Notes: generated by a model not told the origin, from the sequence alone. A DNA stretch of 64,000 nucleotides from Termitidicoccus mucosus (GCF_038725785.1 NZ_CP109796.1:2232001-2296000); one strand, 5' to 3'. Positions 36,857 through 46,056 are shown, counted from the first letter of the stretch. Made by a program: numbers and translations.

Positions 36857-37285
36857 TCACCCGTCCAGCCGGGTCGGGATGATCATCTCGAACTCAGGCA
36901 GCATGACGTGGATGCGATGGCCGAGGTCATCCACGCCGTGAAAGCTGCCTTGGGCGCGCGCGTCGGTGCCGGTCACGTGGTAGCTGTTGTAGGAGAATTC
37001 CTCGCCGGGCGCGATGCGCGGCGTCTCGCCGACGATTTTGTCGCCTTCGATGACGACGCGCGACCCGTCGGCCTGGCGGAGCACCCATTTGCGCCCGAGC
37101 AGCTTCACGATGCGGTCGGAGGAGTTTGTGATGGTGATAAAATAAACAAACGCGTGCGGCTGGTCCTCGGGCAGGCTTTTCCCTCCATGGTGATAAACAA
37201 GCCGGTCGAGGCGCGCGGTAAGTCCGGGAAGTGTGAGCGAGTTGGCGGGCACGGCTGGATGAAACTGCACGGTAATATAACGCAT
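36857..37285 (-). CDS. apaG: ApaG-domain protein
   Basis: The 142-aa product starts at the ATG ending at 37285. It has the ApaG/DUF525 fold markers HAFVYFITITNSSDRIVKLLGRKW, VVIEGDKIVGETPRIAPGEEF and YNSYHVTG. ApaG is a small fibronectin-III-like protein of unclear biochemical role, often near ksgA or apaH in other bacteria. Here it is alone, divergent from the LOG-domain gene, with about 150 bp between the two starts that must hold both promoters. Confidence 0.92.
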   Translation of the reverse strand: MRYITVQFHPAVPANSLTLPGLTARLDRLVYHHGGKSLPEDQPHAFVYFITITNSSDRIVKLLGRKWVLRQADGSRVVIEGDKIVGETPRIAPGEEFSYNSYHVTGTDARAQGSFHGVDDLGHRIHVMLPEFEMIIPTRLDG

Positions 37286-37434
37286 GCAACCCGTGTTTGC
37301 CAATGCCGGGAATCCGGCATTCCCCATAAAAGCGGCCCCGCACTCCCACCTTGCCCAACCGGGGCATCGGGCCTTCACTCGTGCTTTTTCCATCCTCAAT
37401 TTCGCCAAGACACCAACCATCCCGCGACCAAACC

Positions 37435-39411
37435 ATGTCCGCCACCGCAGCCTCTTCCGCCAAATCCCACCCGCAACCCGCCGACGACGCCTTCTGGACC
37501 AGCCAGGACGGCCAGATTCTCACCGTCCGCCCGTCCGCCAACGGCGACCGCACGGTCTCGCTCACCCTCGCCTTCTGGCCGCGCCATCCCGCCGAGTTCG
37601 ACACCATGAAGGCCCGCATCGCCGACCTGCATTTTACCGAGCGCAGCACCCTCGCCCGCATCGGCATCGAGATGGTCCGCACCAGCCCGCTCTCCGTTGA
37701 CGGCAACCGGCTCGTGTTTGAGGCCGAGGCGTTCCTCTTCGACCACAGCTTCCCCAACGCCTCTTACTGGAAAAAACTCCTCCGCTCCGGCGCGCCCGTC
37801 GGCCGCCTCTTCTACGCCCCCGAATCAGCCAAGCTCTCCTCCACCGAAATCCAGGACGCCATCGCCGGCAACGCCCTCAAGCTCCCCGCCTCCATCAGCA
37901 TCGACCGCCACGGCTCCGTCTTCCTTACCCCGCACAACGTCCGCTATTCGCTCAATCCCCGCCTCCAGCGCCCCGAGTTCGAGCGCCTCGTCTCCGGCGA
38001 CGCCGGCCGCTCCTACCTCGACAAGGTCCAGGTGCGCCACGAGACCCCGCTCCTCACCATCCCGCCCCGCTCCGGCATCCTCACCAGTTGCTCCATGTAT
38101 TTGAAAGAGCACTACGTCATCCTCAACCGCGGCGAGGGCAACTTCGGCATCCACACTTCCGCCGTCCTCCTCGACCCCATAAAGACTTTCGGCACCAACA
38201 TCATGCTGGAAATCTACAACACCGGCGACCAGCCTGTCATTAATCCGGTCGTCTCCGTCGAGGTTTTCCGCGCCCCCGCCCCCGCCGACACCGACAGCAA
38301 ATCCCTCCTCAAAAAACGCGCGCGCCTCCTCGCCTCCGCCACCGAACTCTACCACTCCCTCGACGAAAACCCGCCCCGCGACACCGCCGAGGCCAAGCCC
38401 CGCGCCCGCGTCACGGTCAAGGGGCAGAACTCCGCCCAGGAAAACCGCTCCCTTTTCCTCCATTCGTCGCTTCTCTTCGACCACGCCGTTCTGAAAACCG
38501 CGCTCGCAGACGCCGCCGATCCCGGCGCCGTCACCCATCGCACCGTGGTCAACGCCCTCGACGCCGCCCCCGCCGACGCCGACACGCTCGTCACCGACTA
38601 CTTCCCCAATCTCCCCGAGCAAATCGAAATCCTCGCCCGCCTCCCCCAGCTCAAGCTCAAACGCCTCATCTTCCGCCGTCCCTCCCGCACCCACGGATTC
38701 TTCCTGTCGCACAACGCCCACGGCCGCCTCGTCAACTATGACGACCTCGGCATCGATGTTTACTGGTATAACGACCAGCTCGGCGACCTCTACCTTCACA
38801 CTTACAAAAAGGACCACGGTTTCTTTGTGCGCGAGGAACTCGCCCGCAAATTCCAGGAAACCACCATCCTTGCCTTCTACGGCTCCGCGGTCGGTCTCGA
38901 CCAGGCCGACACCGACCGCATCTCCGCGCTCATCGACAAGCTCACCGGTTTTATCGGCACCAACGTCGGCGTGCTCACCGGCGGCGGCGGCGGGGTCATG
39001 CGCCTCGCCACCGAACAGGCCCGCGGCAAAGGCGCCCTCACCGGCGCCTGCTTCCTCGAACTCGAAGCCCAGCCCCCGGAAATCGGGGTCGATTTCTTCA
39101 ACACCTTTCAGGAAACCTCGCGCCACTACCGCCAGAAATGGTTCGAAGTCGCGGATTTTTGCATCTTCAACGTCGGCGGAGTTGGCACGCTGGAGGAAAT
39201 CGGCATCGAACTCTGCAACCTGAAACTCGGCATCCGCCCGCGCGTCCCCTATATATTCTACAACAGCCGCTTCTGGACCGACCTGCGAAAACAGGTCCGC
39301 AACATGGTCAAAACCAAACGCGCCCCCGAATGGATGCTGGACTATATATTATTTACCGACGACCCCGACGAGGTCGTGAGCTTTTATAGAAAAACGCTGC
39401 GGGTTTTATGA
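37435..39411 (+). CDS. Protein with C-terminal LOG (lysine-decarboxylase-like Rossmann) domain and long novel N-terminus
   Basis: The product is 658 aa from ATG 37435. Residues about 480-640 show the LOG-family nucleotide-binding fold: FYGSAVGLD, NVGVLTGGGGGVMRLATEQA (PGGxGT-related loop) and FNVGGVGTLEEIGIEL with the GGxGTxxE motif that hydrolyses cytokinin-type riboside monophosphates. Residues 1-470 are beta-rich with no family I recognise. LOG proteins release the base from nucleoside 5'-monophosphates. The usual family length is about 180-250 residues, so this is a fusion or a distinct subfamily. Confidence 0.75.
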   Translation: MSATAASSAKSHPQPADDAFWTSQDGQILTVRPSANGDRTVSLTLAFWPRHPAEFDTMKARIADLHFTERSTLARIGIEMVRTSPLSVDGNRLVFEAEAFLFDHSFPNASYWKKLLRSGAPVGRLFYAPESAKLSSTEIQDAIAGNALKLPASISIDRHGSVFLTPHNVRYSLNPRLQRPEFERLVSGDAGRSYLDKVQVRHETPLLTIPPRSGILTSCSMYLKEHYVILNRGEGNFGIHTSAVLLDPIKTFGTNIMLEIYNTGDQPVINPVVSVEVFRAPAPADTDSKSLLKKRARLLASATELYHSLDENPPRDTAEAKPRARVTVKGQNSAQENRSLFLHSSLLFDHAVLKTALADAADPGAVTHRTVVNALDAAPADADTLVTDYFPNLPEQIEILARLPQLKLKRLIFRRPSRTHGFFLSHNAHGRLVNYDDLGIDVYWYNDQLGDLYLHTYKKDHGFFVREELARKFQETTILAFYGSAVGLDQADTDRISALIDKLTGFIGTNVGVLTGGGGGVMRLATEQARGKGALTGACFLELEAQPPEIGVDFFNTFQETSRHYRQKWFEVADFCIFNVGGVGTLEEIGIELCNLKLGIRPRVPYIFYNSRFWTDLRKQVRNMVKTKRAPEWMLDYILFTDDPDEVVSFYRKTLRVL

Positions 39412-39445
39412 AGTGATGCCATTTCCCAATAAAAATTCCCCTTTA

Positions 39446-39510
39446 GGTAGGGCGAGGCGTCCCGCCGAGCCGCAGGCGGACAACGGCTCGGCGGGACGCC
39501 TCGCCCTACC
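39446..39510. repeat. Inverted repeat with 27-bp perfect arms
   Basis: Arms 39446-39472 and 39484-39510 are exact inverted copies separated by 11 nt. Flanking ATTCCCCTTT and AAAGGGGATT extend the pairing. It lies between convergent genes (stops at 39411 and 39551), so it may end transcripts from both sides. Closely related arms occur inside the 109-bp element at 8578-8686. Confidence 0.85.
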
Positions 39511-39550
39511 CGAAAAGGGGATTCCCCTTGGTTTTTTCGGGGAAAGGGCG

Positions 39551-40513
39551 CTACGCCATCGGACGCAGAAAAAACGGCGTTATCCGCGAGTTGGATTGAG
39601 CGGCAGTCGCGGCATCCTCCAGCATGGCGTGCCGCAAGCCCGGCAGAAGCAGCTTCTGCACCTTGAAACGATGGGGACGTCCGACGGGCAGCGATGTCGC
39701 GCCGTCGGCCAGCCACAACCGCCAGACGCCTCCGGTCCGGTCCAGGCGGGCAATCTTGTCGATGTTCACGATGTGCGAGCGATGCACCCGCGTGAAATTT
39801 CCGGACGGGAGAAGATTCTCCCATTCGCTGAGTGACCGCAGCCCGTCGAATTTCCGTCCGTCGACCGTATGCAGGCAGGAATGATTCCGGTCCGAGCTGA
39901 CATGCAGGATCTGCTCCTGCGGCAGCGACACCACGCCATTGCCCTGCACGACATAAAGCACAGGCAGGGCCTGCACCGGGTCCTGCGCAGCAGGGGCGGG
40001 CTCAAGTGATGATTCCTTGGCAAAGATTCCGCCGATGATTTCAGCCGTCGTCTTGAGCGTCGCGCGGGCCTCCTCGTTCCATTCGCGGGTGTCGCGCTCC
40101 GTGTCCTGGCCCAAGATGCCGGCAAGCTCTTCGTTGGCAAAAATCGGCACCGCGATCACCGCGCGTATGCCGCTGCGAATCATGCGCTGCTTCAATTCCA
40201 GCGAGCCGCCGGCAAACCAGCTTATGTCGGGAAAATGCACCATCAGGCCGCGTTGCAGCGCCTCGTGCAGTCCCTGAAGGACATCGACCGGCAGCTCCTG
40301 AAAATCCTCCAGTGTCGGACGGTATCCATCGCGCACCCATTTGTGGATGCGGACGAAGCCATTCAGCTTGGCATCATAGCGGAACACCCATGTCCGGTCG
40401 GCCTCCAGCAGTTCGCCCAAATGCCCAAGCAGACGCTTGATCGCGGTATCAGACGGATATGAGGCAAGCCAGCGGGCGACATCCAGCCAGTGAGCAGGGT
40501 TCAGTGAAGTCAT
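39551..40513 (-). CDS. GAF-LytTR transcriptional regulator
   Basis: The 320-aa product has a GAF-like sensor at residues about 10-165 (IRAVIAVPIFANEELAGILG). A LytTR DNA-binding domain lies at about 195-290, with QILHVSSDRNHSCLH and FTRVHRSHIVNIDKI, the conserved RxHRSxxVN motif. LytTR proteins bind imperfect direct repeats and often control surface or virulence functions. No receiver domain is present, so the signal is presumably a small ligand bound by the GAF domain. It is monocistronic and convergent with the LOG-domain gene. Confidence 0.9.
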   Translation of the reverse strand: MTSLNPAHWLDVARWLASYPSDTAIKRLLGHLGELLEADRTWVFRYDAKLNGFVRIHKWVRDGYRPTLEDFQELPVDVLQGLHEALQRGLMVHFPDISWFAGGSLELKQRMIRSGIRAVIAVPIFANEELAGILGQDTERDTREWNEEARATLKTTAEIIGGIFAKESSLEPAPAAQDPVQALPVLYVVQGNGVVSLPQEQILHVSSDRNHSCLHTVDGRKFDGLRSLSEWENLLPSGNFTRVHRSHIVNIDKIARLDRTGGVWRLWLADGATSLPVGRPHRFKVQKLLLPGLRHAMLEDAATAAQSNSRITPFFLRPMA

Positions 40514-40811
40514 GAGGCTGAAGGATTAGGATACCGGAAGATCATCGACTGACTGAGGCGCCTGCATTAGGGCAAATATTCTGTTCATCGGTGGCAAGGG
40601 TCTTTATCCATAAATTTACAGCACACAATTATTCAGATTACTAATAACTAATGAGTTAGCATAAAGGTCTCCAAGTCTCCGGGCGTGGAGAAGTAACGGG
40701 ATTGGAGCGAGGATGCGGAAGCGCGGCGGCATGCCTGACAGTTTGGTGAAGAATTCCAGGAACTGATAAGTTTCCAATGCAGAAACTAAACCGCACCTCA
40801 ATTCGCTATCG
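40514..40811. other. Divergent intergenic region with no gene
   Basis: About 300 bp separate the LytTR regulator start from the XRE-type gene. It includes an AT-rich stretch (40575-40660) with repeated TTACTAATAACTAATGAG-like sequence, likely promoter DNA. I see no open reading frame with coding character. Confidence 0.5.
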
Positions 40812-40836
40812 TCAAGTTTCTTTTTTGGAAACTTGA
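40812..40836. promoter_or_regulatory. Perfect inverted repeat overlapping the XRE gene start
   Basis: TCAAGTTTC (40812-40820) and GAAACTTGA (40828-40836) flank a 7-nt TTTTTTG spacer, and the right arm covers the TTG start codon at 40833. Such a site is well placed as an autorepression operator for the small helix-turn-helix protein. It could also act as an mRNA hairpin limiting translation. Confidence 0.6.
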
Positions 40837-41087
40837 AGCTGCCCGCACACAGGAAACTCAAAGGCCGCAATCTCATCGGCCGGAACTTACAGAGGATCCG
40901 TTATGCCCATGATCCGGCAATCACGCTGGATGATTTGGTTGCCCGCCTGGAAATCCGCGGGCTTTTTCTGAGCAAATCCACCCTTTCCAAGATCGAAAAC
41001 CGGCAGCGTGTCGTCCTGGATTTCGAGGTCTTGGAAATAGCCGAGGCCCTGCGCGTCCCGATCACGCAGCTATACGGTCAAAAGTGA
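40833..41087 (+). CDS. Small XRE-family helix-turn-helix regulator
   Basis: The product is 84 aa from a TTG start, with no ATG in frame near the 5' end. Residues about 15-75 match the XRE/Cro-CI fold: NLQRIRYAHDPAITLDDLVARL, then the recognition helix in FLSKSTLSKIENRQR and the closing helix VLEIAEALRVPITQLYG. The start lies in a perfect inverted repeat, suggesting autoregulation. No partner gene (toxin, kinase) is adjacent. Confidence 0.85.
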   Translation: MKLPAHRKLKGRNLIGRNLQRIRYAHDPAITLDDLVARLEIRGLFLSKSTLSKIENRQRVVLDFEVLEIAEALRVPITQLYGQK

Positions 41088-41243
41088 GCAGCCGGAACGC
41101 TTTGGCTGGAGGGGCCGCCCCCAGCCAGCAGGTGCAAAAATTGTTTTTTGCCCGCGCCCGCGTGTAACCCGCGGCCGGGGCAGTTTCAAATGAAACCGCA
41201 ACCGATGCGATGTAATCCATCAGGTTGCATCGCCGGCAACACT

Positions 41244-41295
41244 CGGGGCATTTCAGGCCGGCCGATCCGGTTGCGGCATTATTGGAAATGCCCCG
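41244..41295 (+). terminator. Stem-loop after the XRE gene
   Basis: CGGGGCATTTC (41244-41254) pairs exactly with GAAATGCCCCG (41285-41295), followed by GAATTTTT. It is about 160 bp after the XRE-gene stop and just beyond the convergent cysN stop. The 30-nt loop is long for an intrinsic terminator. Confidence 0.5.
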
Positions 41296-41329
41296 GAATT
41301 TTTCTTCCCGCGCGGCGGCGGGGGCGAGG

Positions 41330-42682
41330 TCACACGATCATGCCCGCGGCGACCGTGGCGTGGGTGAATTCGTCCACCAGGATAAAGGCGCCGGTCTGCC
41401 GGTTGCGATGGTAGGAATCCGCTCCGAGCGGAGTCGTGGTGCGCAGGCGGATGCGCGCGATGTCGTTCATGCCGATTTCGAAATCGCTTTCGATTTTGTG
41501 CAGCGTGTTGATGTCAACCTTGTAGCGCACTTCCTTGACCACGGTCTTGGTTTCGCGGGTCGTGTGGCGGAGGAGGTATTTGCCGTTGGGCTGGAGTTTT
41601 TTGTCCGAGGCAAACCAGCAAATCATGGCCTCGACGTCCTGGGTGGCCGCGGGCGGGTTGTTGGGTTTCACCAGCATGTCGCCGCGCGAAATGTCGATGT
41701 CGTCCTCCAGCGTGATGGTGACGGACATGGGCGTGAATGCCTCCGGAACGGGACCGTCGGGGCCGTGGATTTCCTTGATGCGGCTGGTGAAGCCGGAGGG
41801 AAAGGCGACGACGGAATCGCCGGGTTTGAAGACGCCGCCGGCGACGCGTCCGGCAAAACCGCGGAAGTCATGCCAGGCGTCGTTGTTTGGCCGGATGACG
41901 GTTTGCACGGGGAAGCGGGCGTCGATGTGATTGGCGTCGCTGCCGATGTAGACGGTCTCGAGCGTGTAGAGCAGCGGGCCGCCTTCGTACCACGGCGTGC
42001 GGGGGGATTTTTCGACCACGTTGTCGCCGTGAAGCGCGCTGATCGGGATGAATTTTATGTCCGGGATTTCGAGCCTGGAGGCGAAGCGCGAGAACTGCTG
42101 GACGATGCCGTCGTAAACCGCCTTGTCGAAATCGACGAGGTCCATCTTGTTCACGCAGACGACGAGGTGGGGGATGCGGAGCAGCGAGGCGATGAAGGAG
42201 TGCCGGAGGGTTTGCTCGACGATGCCGTTGCGCGCGTCGATGAGGATGATGGCGAGGTTGGCGGTCGAGGCGCCGGTGACCATGTTGCGCGTGTATTGGA
42301 TATGGCCGGGCGTGTCGGCGATGATGAACTTGCGGCGCGGCGTGGCGAAGTAGCGGTAGGCGACGTCGATGGTGATGCCTTGCTCGCGCTCGGCGCGAAG
42401 CCCGTCGGTGAGGAGGGCGAGATTGAGGTGCTCCTCGCCGCGCTGCTCGGTGGCGCGCTCGATGGCGTCGAGCTGGTCGTCGAAGATGGCTTTCGAGTCG
42501 TAGAGCAGGCGCCCGATGAGGGTGGATTTCCCGTCGTCCACGCTTCCCGCCGTGGTGAAGCGGAGAAGATCCATGGAAAGGTAATGCTCGTCGGTGGCGG
42601 CGGACGCGGGGAATGCAGATTGCGAATTGCGGATTGCGGAATTATCGGCGGACGCGGTGGCTGTTGTGTTTGCGGTGGTCAT
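41330..42682 (-). CDS. cysN: Sulfate adenylyltransferase subunit 1 (GTPase)
   Basis: The product is 450 aa from the ATG ending at 42682; starts at 42811 or 42574 are also open. It is an EF-Tu-like GTPase with P-loop GSVDDGKSTLIGRL, the ADTPGHIQYTRNM switch II, and NKMDLVD for guanine recognition, followed by beta-barrel domains. With CysD it makes APS from ATP and sulfate, driven by GTP hydrolysis. The N-terminal 35 residues include DNSAIRNSQSAFP, a peptide typical of translated intergenic repeats, so the true start may be closer to MDLLRF (42574). It follows cysD by 130 bp. Confidence 0.93.
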   Translation of the reverse strand: MTTANTTATASADNSAIRNSQSAFPASAATDEHYLSMDLLRFTTAGSVDDGKSTLIGRLLYDSKAIFDDQLDAIERATEQRGEEHLNLALLTDGLRAEREQGITIDVAYRYFATPRRKFIIADTPGHIQYTRNMVTGASTANLAIILIDARNGIVEQTLRHSFIASLLRIPHLVVCVNKMDLVDFDKAVYDGIVQQFSRFASRLEIPDIKFIPISALHGDNVVEKSPRTPWYEGGPLLYTLETVYIGSDANHIDARFPVQTVIRPNNDAWHDFRGFAGRVAGGVFKPGDSVVAFPSGFTSRIKEIHGPDGPVPEAFTPMSVTITLEDDIDISRGDMLVKPNNPPAATQDVEAMICWFASDKKLQPNGKYLLRHTTRETKTVVKEVRYKVDINTLHKIESDFEIGMNDIARIRLRTTTPLGADSYHRNRQTGAFILVDEFTHATVAAGMIV

Positions 42683-42812
42683 GGGAAAGGCGGCGGTGGT
42701 GGAGATTGCGGAATTATCGGCGGGCGCGGTGGCGGATTGTTTTCGGGCATGTGGAGCGGCTTGCGTTTGCGGAGGTTTTGAAATCCGCATTCCGAAATCC
42801 GCATTCCGCATT

Positions 42813-43718
42813 TCAGAAGTATCCCGCCTTCTTGCGGTCCTCCATGGCGGTCTCGGAGCGTTTGTCGTCGGCGCGGGCGCCGCGCTCGGTCACGCGGGCG
42901 GCGGCGACTTCCTGGATGATCTCGGCAAGCGTGGCGGCGGAGGACTCGACCGCGCCGGTGCAGGTGGCGTCGCCGACGGTGCGGAAGCGCACGCGGCGGC
43001 GCCCGAATTTCTCGCCGGGCAGCAGCGTGATGTGCGGGGTGTTGGCGAGGAGCACGCCGTCGCGGTCAACCACCTCGCGCTCGTGCGAGAAGTAGATGGT
43101 CGGAATGGCGAGCTGCTCGCGCGCGATGTATTGCCAGACGTCCATCTCGGTCCAGTTGCTGAGCGGGAAAACGCGAAAGTGCTCGCCGGGATGCTTGCGT
43201 CCGTTGAAGAGGTTCCAGAGTTCGGGACGCTGGTTTTTCGGGTCCCACTGGCCGAACTCGTCGCGATGCGAGAAGAAGCGTTCCTTAGCGCGCGCCTTTT
43301 CCTCGTCGCGGCGCGCGCCGCCCAGGCAGGCGTCGAATTTGAACTCCTCGATGGCGTCGAGCAGCGTGACGGTCTGGAGCGCGTTGCGCGAGGGATTCGG
43401 CCCTTTTTCCTCGGTCGCGCGGCCGGCGGCGATGCTGTCGGCGACGCGACGCACGATGAGGCGCGCCCCGGTGTCGCGGACGAGCTGGTCGCGAAACGCG
43501 AGGGTCTCGTCGAAATTGTGCCCGGTGTCGATGTGCACGAGCGGGAACGGCATGCGGGCCGGGGCAAAGGCCTTTTGCGCGAGGCGCACCATCACGATGG
43601 AGTCCTTGCCGCCGGAAAAAAGGAGCGCGGGCCGCTCGAATTGCGCGGCGACTTCGCGCATCACATAGATGGCTTCGTGCTCGAGTTGCGCGAGGTGGGT
43701 GAGGTTGTAGTTGCTCAT
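42813..43718 (-). CDS. cysD: Sulfate adenylyltransferase subunit 2
   Basis: The 301-aa product is an ATP-pyrophosphatase-fold enzyme with the PP-loop LLFSGGKDSIVMVRLA, HIDTGHNFDET, and the typical tail RFRTVGDATCTGAVESSA ... AGYF shared by CysD proteins. It catalyses adenylyl transfer from ATP to sulfate, giving APS, in complex with CysN. It lies between cysC and cysN on the same strand. No APS or PAPS reductase gene is visible in this window. Confidence 0.95.
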   Translation of the reverse strand: MSNYNLTHLAQLEHEAIYVMREVAAQFERPALLFSGGKDSIVMVRLAQKAFAPARMPFPLVHIDTGHNFDETLAFRDQLVRDTGARLIVRRVADSIAAGRATEEKGPNPSRNALQTVTLLDAIEEFKFDACLGGARRDEEKARAKERFFSHRDEFGQWDPKNQRPELWNLFNGRKHPGEHFRVFPLSNWTEMDVWQYIAREQLAIPTIYFSHEREVVDRDGVLLANTPHITLLPGEKFGRRRVRFRTVGDATCTGAVESSAATLAEIIQEVAAARVTERGARADDKRSETAMEDRKKAGYF

Positions 43719-43793
43719 GTCGGAAAAAGAAAAAAGCGCGGAAACGCCCGCGGCGCCCGGCCGGGACTGGGAAGCGGCGCCCGCGTGTATCTG

Positions 43794-44468
43794 TTATTCG
43801 GATACAAATGCGATGCGCGCGCGCACGGCGGCGTGGAGTTGCCCGAGCGCCGCCTCGGGCGAGGCCGTCTCGGTGTCGATGAAAAGCGCCTCCTCGTCCG
43901 GCGCGGGCGGCTCGAAACGCGAATCCCGCCCGGTGAAATCCGCCACGCCCGCCGCCGCCGCCTTCGCGTAGATGCCTTTCGGGTCGCGGCGCGCGCAGGT
44001 TTCGAAGGAGGCATGCACATAGGCCGGGAAAAAATCCGCCGCCCCGATGATCCCGCGCGCCGTGTCGCGAAGCGCGCGGAACGGCGTGATGAACGACGCG
44101 ATCGTCACGATGCCGGCCTGCGCAAAGAGCCGCGCGACCTCGGCCGCGCGCCGGATGTTCTCCGTCCGGTCGGCGTCGCTGAAACCGAGCCCACGGTTCA
44201 GGCCGGTGCGAAGATTGTCCCCGTCGAGCAGGTGCGTGGTGAAACCCTCGGCGGCAAGCCGGCGCTCAAGCGCGATGGCAAGCGTGCTCTTGCCCGAACC
44301 CGACAACCCGAACAGCCAGATGACGCGGGCACGCTGCCGGAGACGTTTTTCCTTTTCCGCCCGCGACAGCACCTGCTCGAAAATCGGATGAATATTTGCC
44401 CCCGGCCCATCGTACGCCGCGGCAGGCGGCTGGGCGGGGGAAACATTCTTTATGGAAACGGATGACAT
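43794..44468 (-). CDS. cysC: Adenylylsulfate (APS) kinase
   Basis: The 224-aa product has the P-loop IWLFGLSGSGKSTLAIAL, then HLLDGDNLRTGLNRGLGFS with the conserved DGDNxRxGLNxxLGFS signature and ENIRRAAEVARLF, all diagnostic of CysC. It phosphorylates APS to PAPS using ATP. It is first in the cysC-cysD-cysN group. PAPS could feed sulfate assimilation or sulfotransferases. Confidence 0.95.
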   Translation of the reverse strand: MSSVSIKNVSPAQPPAAAYDGPGANIHPIFEQVLSRAEKEKRLRQRARVIWLFGLSGSGKSTLAIALERRLAAEGFTTHLLDGDNLRTGLNRGLGFSDADRTENIRRAAEVARLFAQAGIVTIASFITPFRALRDTARGIIGAADFFPAYVHASFETCARRDPKGIYAKAAAAGVADFTGRDSRFEPPAPDEEALFIDTETASPEAALGQLHAAVRARIAFVSE

Positions 44469-44587
44469 TTAATTATTAGTGAGTAAGGAAACTCACATAA
44501 ATTAATGCCGATTCCGCAAGGCGTTTTTAATTGTAAAACAGCAACTTACTTATTTATAATAAATAACAAATCTAATTTAATCTTAAG

Positions 44588-44863
44588 TTATTTGATCATG
44601 AAACCACTGTATTCAGGTTTTTTCCGGCCGGATTTGCGCTCTGTCTTCCTGATGAAGCCGTGCATGCGTTCACCCACGGCCTCGATAAAAGTACGGACCT
44701 CCGATTCCTCTCCCTCGGCCTCGACCTGCACCCGCCCATCGAGCAGATTGGCGGCAAAGCCCGATACCTCAAACTCCCTGGCGACCTGCAATGTGGCGTA
44801 GCGAAAACCCACGCCCTGCACGTGCCCGGTAAAAAAAACTGTCTCGTGATAAACCTCGTCCAT
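44588..44863 (-). CDS. acyP: Acylphosphatase
   Basis: The 91-aa product matches the usual family length. Near the N-terminus it has FFTGHVQGVGFRY, the phosphate-binding loop with the catalytic Arg, and further on the Asn-containing segment GFAANLLDGRVQVEAEG, where N replaces or precedes the classical NxxDG. It hydrolyses acyl phosphates in the cytosol. It stands alone, with an AT-rich spacer separating it from cysC. Confidence 0.93.
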   Translation of the reverse strand: MDEVYHETVFFTGHVQGVGFRYATLQVAREFEVSGFAANLLDGRVQVEAEGEESEVRTFIEAVGERMHGFIRKTERKSGRKKPEYSGFMIK

Positions 44864-45026
44864 TTGGGGAATCCTCGACCGGGAAGTTGCTGGAGTGCTT
44901 GCGCGAAAGCAACCTGCAAAGGGAGGCTTCCCGTGTCATTTCCGTCCATCGTTCACACGCGGCAAACAACGCGGGTTTGACGTTGCATTTCAAGAACAGC
45001 AGGAGCACGTTTCGCCCCATTCAGAA

Positions 45027-45743
45027 ATGAGCGACTTTGATCCCAATAATCCTTCCGATTTCGAGGGAGACGAACGCGGAGATCTGGCATGGAATGAGTT
45101 CGACTGGGAACACTATCTCCGCGAACAAGATGACGTCGTCCTCCGCTACGTCGCCTTCTACGAGACGCTCAACCAACACCCGGATCGTCTCGCCGAAGTC
45201 GCCGTGGCGATGGGCTGGGACCGCGAACTATGGGCCTCCGATTCCGACACCGACGAGGAGGATGACGATTCGCTCAATCCCGACGAGTGGGAGGCCGGAC
45301 CGTATACCTTTCACAAAAACTACATCTACATCTCCACCAAGGCGATTTACCTGACGCTCAAGCGCGGCTGGGAGGCCATCGCCGACCGGGCCGATCGCGT
45401 GCCGCAACGCACCGCCCTGGCCTACCAGACCGCGTTGCACCGTGGCGAGGAGCAGGCCGTGCTGGCCATCCAGGCGCTCGATTTCGGCGATTACGCGATG
45501 GCGATCAGCCTTTTCAAACGGGCACTGGCCGAACTCAACCAAACGCTCACCACGCTCAACGCCGACGGAGAAAATGTTTCCCGGACGCTGGCCCGTTATC
45601 GGGCCGAAGCGACCTCGCGTCTCTTTGACTTGCGCGAGATCTGGCTGCGCATGATGCGCGAATGCCGGCAAATTCTTGAGCGGCCCATCGATGCCGACGC
45701 CGATGACTCGGATGACGATGGCGCAGACGAGGCGCAAGAATAA
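45027..45743 (+). CDS. Acidic hypothetical protein
   Basis: The product is 238 aa from ATG 45027. The first 25 and last 20 residues are very acidic (for example DADADDSDDDGADEA), and an inner run DSDTDEEDDDS is also acidic. The central part (about 95-220) is helical with tetratricopeptide-like spacing (EEQAVLAIQALDFGDYAMAISLFKRALAEL). No signal peptide or membrane helix is seen. I do not recognise a named family; a helical scaffold or DNA-mimic-like role is only speculation. Confidence 0.65.
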   Translation: MSDFDPNNPSDFEGDERGDLAWNEFDWEHYLREQDDVVLRYVAFYETLNQHPDRLAEVAVAMGWDRELWASDSDTDEEDDDSLNPDEWEAGPYTFHKNYIYISTKAIYLTLKRGWEAIADRADRVPQRTALAYQTALHRGEEQAVLAIQALDFGDYAMAISLFKRALAELNQTLTTLNADGENVSRTLARYRAEATSRLFDLREIWLRMMRECRQILERPIDADADDSDDDGADEAQE

Positions 45744-45931
45744 GGACGCTCTCCACAATCCGGCGCATTTCCATCTCGGATTGTAACCTATTGGGCTACA
45801 TGTTCGGAGATCGGTCCCGTCGCAACGGAGGCAATACAGCCGCCATAAAATGCAGTTTGGTTTTGTGGTGGCTGGCGAGAACTCGAGGAAGGCCGCATTC
45901 GCCTCCTTGGTGATTGGCAATGCAAGCGTTG

Positions 45932-46017
45932 ATGGTGCCCGGAGGGGGACTCGAACCCCCATGCGGTTAGGCACAGGCTTCTGAGACCTGCGTGTCTACC
46001 AATTCCACCATCCGGGC
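45932..46017 (-). tRNA. tRNA-Leu(CAG)
   Basis: An 86-nt gene on the minus strand with encoded CCA. The acceptor stem GCCCGGA/TCCGGGC, the anticodon loop CTCAGAA (anticodon CAG), an extra variable arm, and the T-loop GTTCGAGTC are all present. It lies 14 bp from the left attachment site of the prophage. Before integration it would have followed tRNA-Gln directly in the same direction. Confidence 0.95.
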
Positions 46018-46031
46018 AAATCCATCAAGAC

Positions 46032-46056
46032 TGGCTGCCCGACATGGATTTGAACC
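46032..46056. other. attL, 25-bp core of the prophage
   Basis: This 25-bp sequence is identical to 57203-57227 and corresponds to the 3' end of tRNA-Gln (T-arm, acceptor strand and CCA). Only this stub of the tRNA is present here, so it is the left junction created by integration. The identity ends at 46057 (C versus A). Confidence 0.93.

Noticed and set aside
46032-46056. A tRNA at attL
   Set aside because: Only the 3' 25 bases of tRNA-Gln are present; D-arm and anticodon are missing, so it is an att duplicate.
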